From JAIVJN01 sp036732565 (GTDB lineage: Bacteria; Acidobacteriota; Vicinamibacteria; Vicinamibacterales; UBA2999): a DNA stretch of 5,863 nucleotides. The stretch spans positions 1-5,863 of the forward strand of contig DAINCF010000464.1 in assembly GCA_036732565.1 (NCBI GenBank), written 5' to 3'. Made by a program: the position numbers and the translations under genes. A model generated the notes under the pieces. The model was given only the letters and a program-made list of their open reading frames with translations. It was not told the DNA's origin and did not search any database. Of this stretch, positions 1 through 5,863 are shown piece by piece. Every line of letters begins with the position of its first letter. Within the stretch, counting starts at the first letter, position 1.

Positions 1-15
1 GAACCTTCAGATCTC

Positions 16-43
16 GTAGGGGCGGTTCGCGAACCGCCCCTAC
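16..43. repeat. Perfect 28-bp palindrome at the operon end (REP-like element or hairpin)
   Basis: Each half is GTAGGGGCGGTTCG read on its own strand, with no mismatch. As RNA it would fold into a 12-bp GC-rich stem with a CGCG loop. It contains the TAG stop of the upstream propeller gene (40-42) and the first base of its last Arg codon (position 43). On the transcribed strand the bases after it (15 to 1) are not U-rich, so it is not a canonical Rho-independent terminator. It could stabilise the 3' end of the mRNA, or be one copy of a dispersed GTAGGGGC...GCCCCTAC repeat. From memory, palindromes of this general form are scattered in several bacterial genomes, but this was not checked here. 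Confidence 0.75.
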
Positions 44-1764
44 CTTTCTTGGGAAGAACCCTCTCGGATCCGCAGAACCTGCTTGCCGGGCACGTTCTCG
101 ACGACATCGACACCGCCGTTGGGCCAGCGGACTTCGATGCGGTCGGCGCGTGTGGCGCTGCCCAAGCCAAAGTGAACGCGGAGATCGTTGACCGAGTAAT
201 AGCTCACCTGACTCAACACCGCCTGCGTCTGCACCCGACCACTGGCGGTGAGACGGACAGTGGCGCCAATGCCGTCGCGGTTCGACTTGACGCCTTCGAG
301 CTGCACCTGGATCCAGCCGTGATCGGTCCGCACATCGTTCCTCAGCAATGACGGGGGCTCGTTCATGTTCATGATGAGCATGTCGACGTCGCCATCGTTG
401 TCGACGTCACCGAAGGCCGAGCCCCGGCTGGAGTGGCGCGCGGTGCTTGCGGGACCGCTGCTCGCTGACACATCTTCGAAACCATCGCGGCCGAGGTTGC
501 GAAAGATGATGCGCGGTCCTCGATGCGGGTACTGCGACAGCTTCGGCTCGACCTCCGGGTACACGCTGCCGGTCACGTAGACGATGTCCGGGAGGCCGTC
601 GTTGTCGAGATCCGGAAAACCGGCGCCCCACTCGACGTGCCGGTTCTGCACGCCGAGTCCGGCGGCGGTGGCGACGTCCTCGAACAAACCGCGCTCCAGA
701 CCGCGATAGAGTGCCGGGATGTCGTCGGCGAAATGCGTCTTCAACAGATCGAACCGGCCGTCGACGTTGAAGTCGCCGACGGCCACGCCCATGCCCGCCT
801 GCGGATTGCCAAGATCGTTGTAGGCGGCGCCGCGCTCAAGGGCAACGTCGGTGAACGTGCTGTCATGATTGTTGTGGTACAAAATCGCGGCAGTCGAATC
901 AGTGGCCACGTAGATATCGGGCCAGCCATCTTCGTCGAGATCGACGGCCACGGCTGTCATCGAGTAGCGGCCGGTGACGCGCGCGATCCCCGATGGCCCC
1001 GATTGGTCCTCGAACGTCCCGTTCCCGCGATTGCGGAACAGCAGATTCGTGTCGGTCGGCAGCCCCTTCGGCCCGCAGTTGACCGGAATTCCCTTCCAGA
1101 AGCAGTTCGCAGCCGCTCCTGGCTCGAGCGCGGACTGAAGATCGAACCGCAGGTAGTTGGCGATGAACAGATCGAGATCGCCGTCGCGGTCGTAATCGAT
1201 GAAGGTGCAGCCGGAACCCCAGCGGGTCTCGTCTCGAGCGAGTCCGGCCTTCGCGGTCGCGTCCTCGAAGCGGGCGCCGCCGCGATTCTGGTAGAGGACG
1301 TTGCGGCCGTACGAGGTGACGAAGAGATCGAGCCACCCGTCGCGATCGTAGTCGCCAGCGCAGACGCTCGATGCCCATCCCGTCCGGCGCAAGCTGACGC
1401 GATCCGTGACGTCAGCGAACGTGCCGTCGCGTTGATTCCTGTAGAGCCGGTTCGTCGGGGCATCGGCCGGCTCGAACGCCACCTCGCGCCGCTGACCGTC
1501 GATCAATCGCGTGCCGCTGAGGACGAAGGCGTCCAGCCAGCCATCGCGATCGTAGTCGACCAGCGCCACGCCCGACCCGTTGGCCTCGATGATGAAGCGC
1601 TTGCGATCGACGCCACCGTAGATCGACGGATGGACGAGTCCGGTTTCACGCGCGACGTCCACGAAGCTGACGGGCCAGTCGGCGATGGTGTGGACCGCAG
1701 GCGTCAGCCACAGCCACACCAGACCCGCGGCAGACATGCCCATCCACGCGCGAGTCCGCGTCAT
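40..1764 (-). CDS. CRTAC1-family FG-GAP/VCBS propeller protein with ASPIC/UnbV domain (copy 2)
   Basis: 574 aa, last gene of the operon. A signal peptide is likely: R3 and R5, a hydrophobic stretch at about 8-22 rich in Trp and Leu, and cleavage around 23-28. Seven calcium-loop motifs (DxDxDG-xxD type) begin at residues 70, 138, 190, 275, 331, 385 and 453; the fifth has Asn333 at the third position. An ASPIC/UnbV domain spans about 484-568, with SYYSVND (521-527), HFGLG and WPNGG (547-551). Four cysteines (135, 186, 221, 230) match those of copy 1, including the C-x8-C segment ending CGPKGL, and suggest disulfides in an exported protein. Relative to copy 1, several signature positions are changed: T288 for Asn, T398-S400 for NGH, and loss of the Gly run before SYYS. 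The start overlaps the upstream stop as ATGA; a loose AGGGG lies 11 nt upstream (1776-1780). The stop codon TAG (40-42) lies inside the palindrome at 16-43. A surface or secreted calcium-binding propeller is inferred; its partner or ligand is unknown. Confidence 0.94.
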   Translation of the reverse strand: MTRTRAWMGMSAAGLVWLWLTPAVHTIADWPVSFVDVARETGLVHPSIYGGVDRKRFIIEANGSGVALVDYDRDGWLDAFVLSGTRLIDGQRREVAFEPADAPTNRLYRNQRDGTFADVTDRVSLRRTGWASSVCAGDYDRDGWLDLFVTSYGRNVLYQNRGGARFEDATAKAGLARDETRWGSGCTFIDYDRDGDLDLFIANYLRFDLQSALEPGAAANCFWKGIPVNCGPKGLPTDTNLLFRNRGNGTFEDQSGPSGIARVTGRYSMTAVAVDLDEDGWPDIYVATDSTAAILYHNNHDSTFTDVALERGAAYNDLGNPQAGMGVAVGDFNVDGRFDLLKTHFADDIPALYRGLERGLFEDVATAAGLGVQNRHVEWGAGFPDLDNDGLPDIVYVTGSVYPEVEPKLSQYPHRGPRIIFRNLGRDGFEDVSASSGPASTARHSSRGSAFGDVDNDGDVDMLIMNMNEPPSLLRNDVRTDHGWIQVQLEGVKSNRDGIGATVRLTASGRVQTQAVLSQVSYYSVNDLRVHFGLGSATRADRIEVRWPNGGVDVVENVPGKQVLRIREGSSQER

Positions 1765-2768
1765 CGGCCCGACTGCCCCTGGAGCTTCTCGGCGATCGCG
1801 AACTCGGCCTTCGCTTCGTCGAAGCGTCCCATTTGCTGGAGGAGCTGTGCGAGCACGTAGTGCGCCGTGCGGTTGTTCGGGTCGTACTGAATCGCCCGAC
1901 GCAACATCCCCTCAGCCGTCGACGGCTGTCCCTTCCGCATGTAGGAGCGGCCGAGCAGGATGTAGGGCCCACTGTAGAAGGGATTGATCCACAGCGAGCG
2001 CTGCAAGGTCACGACGGCCTCGTCCCACTTCGACTGCCGCACGTAGACGTCGCCAAGTTGGTACCAGGCCATCGCGTTGCCGGGGTTGATGTCCAGCTCG
2101 CGCTTCGTCAGATCGGCGCTCTCGTCGAGACGTCCCCGAAACAACGCGACTTGGCCCAGCAGATAGTGCGCCTGCGGCAGCCGCCGATCTTTTTCCAGCG
2201 CGCGTTTCAGCTCCTCGTCCGCCGCGGTGTCGAGATTCAGCCGAATCAGCATCTGCGCCGTCATGAGATGCGCGGCCGCCGAGTCGGCCGCCAGGCCGAA
2301 GGTGACCGCCAGCGCTTCCCGTGCGCGATCGACCTTGCCGGTCTGGAGATACGTCAACCCGAGGATGTACTGCAGCTCCAGGTTGCCGCTGGCCCAGGCC
2401 CGTGTGGCTTCGAGATACGGAAGCGCCTCGCCGAGGCGTCCCGCGCCATACAGCGAGAGCCCCAGAATCTGCTCCGCCTCTCGACGCTCCAGGGAATTGG
2501 CTTGCAGCTTCGAGACGTTGCCCGACAGCAGCTCGATCGCTCTGAGGTTGTCGTCCGCGTGGTAGTGCGCCAGCGCCATCAAGTGCACCACCAGCGGATG
2601 GGAGGCGTCGAGGGCCGCGAGTCGTTCGATGGCTCTGGCGAATTGGCCCTCGTCTATCAGCGTGCGAATCGCCGCAGCGGTCGCCTCATCTGGTGCCGGC
2701 GACTGCCCAGCGTCCAGCGGTGGCGCGACATGCAGCGCGATGAGCAACGCCAGCACGAGACCCGTCAT
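1761..2768 (-). CDS. TPR-repeat protein with secretion-like N-terminus
   Basis: 335 aa, complete. Residues 3-19 are hydrophobic (GLVLALLIALHV...), with a plausible signal-peptidase site after LDA (18-20), followed by a Pro/Ala/Gln linker. The n-region has no Lys or Arg, which is unusual. The start is well constrained, because an in-frame TGA lies two codons upstream (2775-2777) and the next Met is residue 64. The rest is helical repeat. A degenerate repeat occupies about 31-90, then seven ungapped 34-residue TPR units run 96-129, 130-163, 164-197, 198-231, 232-265, 266-299 and 300-333. Gly at position 8 and Ala at position 20 are kept in most units. There is no lipobox cysteine and no enzymatic domain. 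A periplasmic or secreted scaffold is inferred. The gene sits between two propeller genes and shares ATGA overlaps with both, which argues for joint, roughly stoichiometric production. It is shorter than the TPR protein that opens the visible operon and is not an obvious recent copy of it. Confidence 0.94.
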   Translation of the reverse strand: MTGLVLALLIALHVAPPLDAGQSPAPDEATAAAIRTLIDEGQFARAIERLAALDASHPLVVHLMALAHYHADDNLRAIELLSGNVSKLQANSLERREAEQILGLSLYGAGRLGEALPYLEATRAWASGNLELQYILGLTYLQTGKVDRAREALAVTFGLAADSAAAHLMTAQMLIRLNLDTAADEELKRALEKDRRLPQAHYLLGQVALFRGRLDESADLTKRELDINPGNAMAWYQLGDVYVRQSKWDEAVVTLQRSLWINPFYSGPYILLGRSYMRKGQPSTAEGMLRRAIQYDPNNRTAHYVLAQLLQQMGRFDEAKAEFAIAEKLQGQSGR

Positions 2769-4462
2769 GGCTTCTCACCCTGGCCTTCGGTCAGGGTGGT
2801 GATCGTGCGAATAGGCACGTCGCGCCAACGCTCCTCGCCTCCATTGGGCCAGCGCACGACGACGCGATCGATGCTCGCGGCGCGGCCCAATCCGACGTGC
2901 ACGCGAAAATCGTTCTGCGAGTAGTAGCTGCCACCGCCGCGCACCTCGCGCACGTAGGTCAACCCGCCGGCGCTGATCGTGACGCGCGCGCCGATAGCGT
3001 TGCGATTCGAGCGCGTGCCCACCAGTCTCAGCATCACCCAGTTGGTCTCGCCCGCGATATCGAGGCGATAGAGATTGGGCGCGTCGTGGACGTTGTTGAC
3101 GATGACGTCCTCGTCGCCGTCGTTGTCGATGTCGCCGAACGCCGCGCCGCGGCCGGCGCGTGGGATCGTCACCGGCTCGCCGAGCCGTTCGGTGATGTCC
3201 TCGAACCGTCCCTTCTGCACGTTCCGATAGACGACTTTGCGCTGCTTGTAGCGCGCCTCCGTCTTGATCTGCTCCACCTCGGGATAGACATGCCCGTTGA
3301 CCAGAAACAAGTCGAGCCAACCGTCGTGATCGAGATCCAGAAAGCCCACGCCCCAGCCGAGCCAGCGGGTATTGACCCCAACGCCGCTGGCAAACGTCCG
3401 ATCCTCGCAGAGCCCATCACCGGTGTTGGCGTAGAGCGTCGACGTGTCGCCGGCGAAGTTCGTCTTGAAGATGTCGACTGTGCCGTTGTGATCGTAGTCG
3501 CCGAGAGCGACACCCATGCCAGCCTGCGGCTTGCCGTCCTGGCTGTAGGCACAGCCGGCCGCGATCGCGACGTCGGTGAACGTGCCGTCGTGATTGTTCC
3601 GATAGAGCGCGCTGGGATTGGAATCGTTCGCGACATACAAATCAACCCAGCCATCGCCGTCGAAATCGAGTGTGCCGACCCCCATGCCGTAGGTGCCGGA
3701 CGCGCGCGTGATGCCTGACGCATCGGACACATCCGTGAAGCTGCCCCGTCCCGTATTGCGATAGAGCACGTTCTTGCCGCCGGTCAGTCCCGGAGGACCA
3801 CATGCCACCGGAACGCCTTTGTATCGGCACAACCCGGAGTCGGGGACCGGCGCCGACTCCAGATCGAAGTCGATGTAGTTGGCGGCAAACAGATCGAGGA
3901 AACCGTCGCGGTCGACGTCGGCGAAGGCACACCCGGCGCCCCAGCGGCGCGGCGTTGCGAGACCGGCCGCGGACGTCACGTCTTCGAATGCACCCGCGCC
4001 CCGGTTGCGAAACAGACGGCTCTGTCCCCAGAACGTCACGTAGAGATCGTCGCGTCCATCGTTGTCGTAATCGCCGACACACGCGCCTTGCCCCCAACCG
4101 GTGAGCGCGAGGCCAGCACGGGAGGTCACATCTTCGAATTTTCCGTTCTCGAGATTGCGGTACAGATGACTCGTCGGCTCGCTACCGCGAGGCGTGCCCT
4201 CCAGCGTCGTGCCGTTCACGAGGAAGATGTCGAGCCAGCCGTCGGCGTCGTAGTCCATCAGTGCGACGCCCGTGCCTGTGGTCTCGAGGAGGTACTTGTT
4301 CGTGCCTCGTCCGCCGTAGACCGTGACCGCGGTCAGTCCCGCTCCAGCGGCGACGTCGGTGAACGAGAACGGTAGCGTTGGAGGCGCCTGGCTCGACGCC
4401 TGCGCGAGCAGACCCACAACCACGGCTGCGCTCGCAAGACCGATTCGCGCACACGCGCTCAT
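2765..4462 (-). CDS. CRTAC1-family FG-GAP/VCBS propeller protein with ASPIC/UnbV domain (copy 1)
   Basis: 565 aa. The N-terminus resembles a signal peptide: R6, then a hydrophobic stretch at about 8-20 and possible cleavage around 22-26. Seven FG-GAP/VCBS calcium-loop motifs of DxDxDG-xxD type begin at residues 70, 131, 182, 266, 322, 376 and 444; the fifth has Asn326 in place of an Asp. This count suits a seven-bladed beta-propeller. Between blades lie family-like signatures: 'RWGAGCAF', a C-x8-C segment ending CGPPGL (C212, C221), 'VANDS' (N279) and 'NGHVYPEVE' (389-397). An ASPIC/UnbV domain spans about 475-558, with REVRGGGSYYSQND (505-518) and WPNGG (538-542). The likely location is periplasmic, surface or secreted. 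No catalytic residues are recognised and the function of bacterial members is not established. The ATG overlaps the upstream TGA; a weak AGGA lies 9 nt upstream (4472-4475). About half the residues in the first blade (33-88) match the second copy without gaps, so the two are paralogues. Confidence 0.95.
   Translation of the reverse strand: MSACARIGLASAAVVVGLLAQASSQAPPTLPFSFTDVAAGAGLTAVTVYGGRGTNKYLLETTGTGVALMDYDADGWLDIFLVNGTTLEGTPRGSEPTSHLYRNLENGKFEDVTSRAGLALTGWGQGACVGDYDNDGRDDLYVTFWGQSRLFRNRGAGAFEDVTSAAGLATPRRWGAGCAFADVDRDGFLDLFAANYIDFDLESAPVPDSGLCRYKGVPVACGPPGLTGGKNVLYRNTGRGSFTDVSDASGITRASGTYGMGVGTLDFDGDGWVDLYVANDSNPSALYRNNHDGTFTDVAIAAGCAYSQDGKPQAGMGVALGDYDHNGTVDIFKTNFAGDTSTLYANTGDGLCEDRTFASGVGVNTRWLGWGVGFLDLDHDGWLDLFLVNGHVYPEVEQIKTEARYKQRKVVYRNVQKGRFEDITERLGEPVTIPRAGRGAAFGDIDNDGDEDVIVNNVHDAPNLYRLDIAGETNWVMLRLVGTRSNRNAIGARVTISAGGLTYVREVRGGGSYYSQNDFRVHVGLGRAASIDRVVVRWPNGGEERWRDVPIRTITTLTEGQGEKP
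2774..2781 (-). promoter_or_regulatory. Ribosome binding site for the 335-aa TPR gene
   Basis: The minus strand reads AGGGTGAG five bases before the ATG at 2766-2768. It includes GGTGA, which matches the 3' half of the Shine-Dalgarno consensus and ends six bases before the start. It lies inside the end of the upstream propeller gene. It supports the ATG in the ATGA overlap as the true start and allows re-initiation by ribosomes finishing the upstream gene. It is the clearest ribosome binding site in the window; the other two overlapping starts have only weak or loosely spaced purine runs. Confidence 0.6.
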
Positions 4463-5863
4463 CGCGGGCGGTCCTGATCCAGATCGCGGAAGCGAACCCG
4501 TGGCGCCAGACGACGCGCCTCAGCCAGGTGCGCGTCGGCCTCAGCCTTCCGATCGGCGCGCGTGAGCGCGCGGGCGAGCTCGTAGTGGGCCTCGAAGTTG
4601 TCCGGCGCAAGCGTGAGCGCCTTTTCGAACTGCGCGATGGCGCTCACGAGCTCACCGACCTTCAGCTGCGCGCGTCCAACGCCCACGGCAAAGGTGGACG
4701 CCTGCACGTCGGCCTTCTTCCGATTCAGGTCGCGCGCGCGATCAAAGGCTTGGCTCGCTTCGGTCCGCTCGCCTCGCTGCTGCAGCAGTTGCCCCAGGCT
4801 GAGATGCGCTTCGGCCGATGACGGACGCAGGCGAATCGTCTCGAGAAACTCACGCAACGCCCCCTCATCGTCATCGAGCTGACGAAGCACGGTGCCGAGC
4901 ATATAGTGCGCTTCGTCGTAGTCCGCTCGCCGGGTCAACGCCTCGCGAAACGCCGCCGCGGCGGCGTCGGGCTTGCCTGTCTGCCACAACACCACACCGA
5001 GTGTGAACGGCGCATCCGCCAGCGTCGGCCCAAGCGTCATCGCGGTACGCAACGCCGCCTCGGCGCCGGCAAAGTCATCGCGCTGCTTCAGCGCGATGCC
5101 GAGATTGTAGTGAGCCTCGGCATTTCGCGGATCACGTTCGATCAGCGCGGTGAACACCAACGAGGCGGCTTCGAGGTCGCCTTGCTGCATCAGCGTCGTG
5201 CCGAGGTTCAGGCGGCCGGTGTGGAAGTCAGGCTCCTGATCGACGAGCGCGCGGAACGTCTCCACCGCGGCAGTGCCCTCACCGTTCTGGAGCAGGGCGA
5301 GGCCCAACGCATTCCGCACGTCGCGGGATTTCGGATCGAGTTTCACGGCCCGCCGCAAGTGCTCCAGTGCGCTCGCGGCATCGCCGGCCTCTGTGAGCGC
5401 GATGCCCGCCTGCAGCGCCGCCACAGCTAGTCCAGGGTTCAGGGTCGTCGCGCGCTCCAGGGCCTCGATCGCCGCGAGGGGCTCACCCTCCTTCTTGAGC
5501 GTCAGGCCGAGGTAGTACTGCGCCTCGGCGTGGGCGGGTTGCAGGCGCGTGGCCGTCTCCAACGCGGCACGCGCGCGCTTCGCCTCGCCGGTCCACCAGA
5601 GCGTGGCTCCGAGGTGATAGTGCGCGTCGAACAGCGTGGGATCCGCCGTCGCCGCACGCTCGAACGCGGCGATCGCGTCCGGCGTTCGGCCCTGCAGGCC
5701 ATACACGAAGCCGAGCCGATCGTGTGCGACCGCCAGTCGCGGATCGAGCGTAAGCGCGCGCTCGTAGGCGTGCGCGGCTTTGTCGAGCTCGCGGTTGGCT
5801 TCGTGCCGCGTGCCAGCCTCGTACTGACGTCGCGCCTCGCCGCTCTGCGCCCGATCCTGCGCG
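4459..5863 (-). CDS. TPR-repeat protein, 5' end beyond the window
   Basis: First visible gene of the operon, truncated at the right edge; 467 residues plus the stop are visible. The reading frame is open to the edge and TPR sequence runs across the GTG at 5704-5706, so that GTG is not the start. About 13 TPR units can be read. Unit 1 covers visible residues 15-42. Ten consecutive ungapped 34-residue units cover 43-382, with the usual W/Y-LG, G and A positions and frequent 'EAHY-LG' and 'L-P' signatures. A 39-residue unit covers 383-421, one more unit covers 422-455, and a 12-residue charged tail (VRFRDLDQDRPR) ends the protein. No enzymatic domain is visible. TPR arrays form helical superhelices that bind proteins or peptides, so a scaffold role is inferred. 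Location is unknown because the N-terminus is missing; the partners are signal-peptide proteins, so an exported or membrane-anchored form is plausible. The stop (TGA) overlaps the next start as ATGA at 4459-4462. TPR identification is very confident; function is unknown. Confidence 0.93.
   Translation of the reverse strand, partial: AQDRAQSGEARRQYEAGTRHEANRELDKAAHAYERALTLDPRLAVAHDRLGFVYGLQGRTPDAIAAFERAATADPTLFDAHYHLGATLWWTGEAKRARAALETATRLQPAHAEAQYYLGLTLKKEGEPLAAIEALERATTLNPGLAVAALQAGIALTEAGDAASALEHLRRAVKLDPKSRDVRNALGLALLQNGEGTAAVETFRALVDQEPDFHTGRLNLGTTLMQQGDLEAASLVFTALIERDPRNAEAHYNLGIALKQRDDFAGAEAALRTAMTLGPTLADAPFTLGVVLWQTGKPDAAAAAFREALTRRADYDEAHYMLGTVLRQLDDDEGALREFLETIRLRPSSAEAHLSLGQLLQQRGERTEASQAFDRARDLNRKKADVQASTFAVGVGRAQLKVGELVSAIAQFEKALTLAPDNFEAHYELARALTRADRKAEADAHLAEARRLAPRVRFRDLDQDRPR

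Noticed and set aside
16..43. Canonical Rho-independent terminator
   Set aside because: The stem is strong, but no U-rich tract follows it on the transcribed (minus) strand. The T-rich bases at 45-50 lie on the wrong side for this operon.
523..1860. Long open frame of 445 codons on the plus strand, antisense to the distal propeller gene
   Set aside because: It mirrors a clearly coding minus-strand gene with recognisable domains. Its translation shows only low-complexity echoes of the calcium-loop repeats. High GC removes stops in this antisense frame.
1833..2924. Long open frame of 363 codons on the plus strand, antisense to the TPR gene
   Set aside because: It is antisense to well-supported TPR units and crosses the boundary between two real genes. 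It shows no recognisable domain and reflects codon composition.
2897..3718. Plus-strand open frame of 273 codons rich in Val, Ile, Ala and Asp
   Set aside because: The repeated VVIVV- and VEI-like stretches are the reverse complement of the calcium-loop codons of the proximal propeller gene, so it is a shadow frame.
5704..5706. GTG as the start of the rightmost TPR gene
   Set aside because: The frame stays open to the window edge and encodes 52 more residues that fit TPR units in phase, so the true start is outside the window.
4600..5863. Recurrent plus-strand motif resembling tagtgcgcctcg, considered as a DNA repeat or CRISPR-like array
   Set aside because: It recurs every 102 bp or a multiple because it encodes the EAHY-type motif of each TPR unit. 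The copies are diverged, without spacers, and explained by protein repeats.

Overview
The window looks like chromosomal DNA from a high-GC bacterium. Everything from position 40 to the right edge is coding on the minus strand. The gene content is exported FG-GAP/VCBS propeller proteins with an ASPIC/UnbV tail (CRTAC1 family), interleaved with long TPR proteins. This points tentatively to Acidobacteriota (for example Vicinamibacteria) or to a Planctomycetota-like lineage. No rRNA or marker gene is present, so this is inference from gene families and base composition only.

Layout in transcription order (right to left): (1) a TPR protein whose 5' end lies beyond the right edge (4459-5863); (2) a 565-aa CRTAC1-family protein (2765-4462); (3) a 335-aa TPR protein with a secretion-like N-terminus (1761-2768); (4) a second CRTAC1-family protein of 574 aa (40-1764). 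All three junctions are the same four-base ATGA overlap, so this is one tightly packed, probably translationally coupled operon. No promoter is visible, and it should lie to the right of the window. The operon ends in a perfect 28-bp palindrome (16-43) that contains the last stop codon. Positions 1-39 hold no gene beyond that palindrome.

How the genes may work together: the order TPR, propeller, TPR, propeller looks like a duplicated two-gene module. Both propeller proteins have an apparent signal peptide, seven DxDxDG-type calcium-binding loops, four conserved cysteines and a C-terminal ASPIC/UnbV domain. The TPR proteins are helical scaffolds. A reasonable inference is an envelope or extracellular complex in which each TPR scaffold works with a calcium-stabilised propeller. 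No enzyme, transporter or regulator is present to fix the biological role. The second propeller copy has drifted at several positions that the first copy keeps. The alternating coupled pairs are the best candidate here for a poorly described system.
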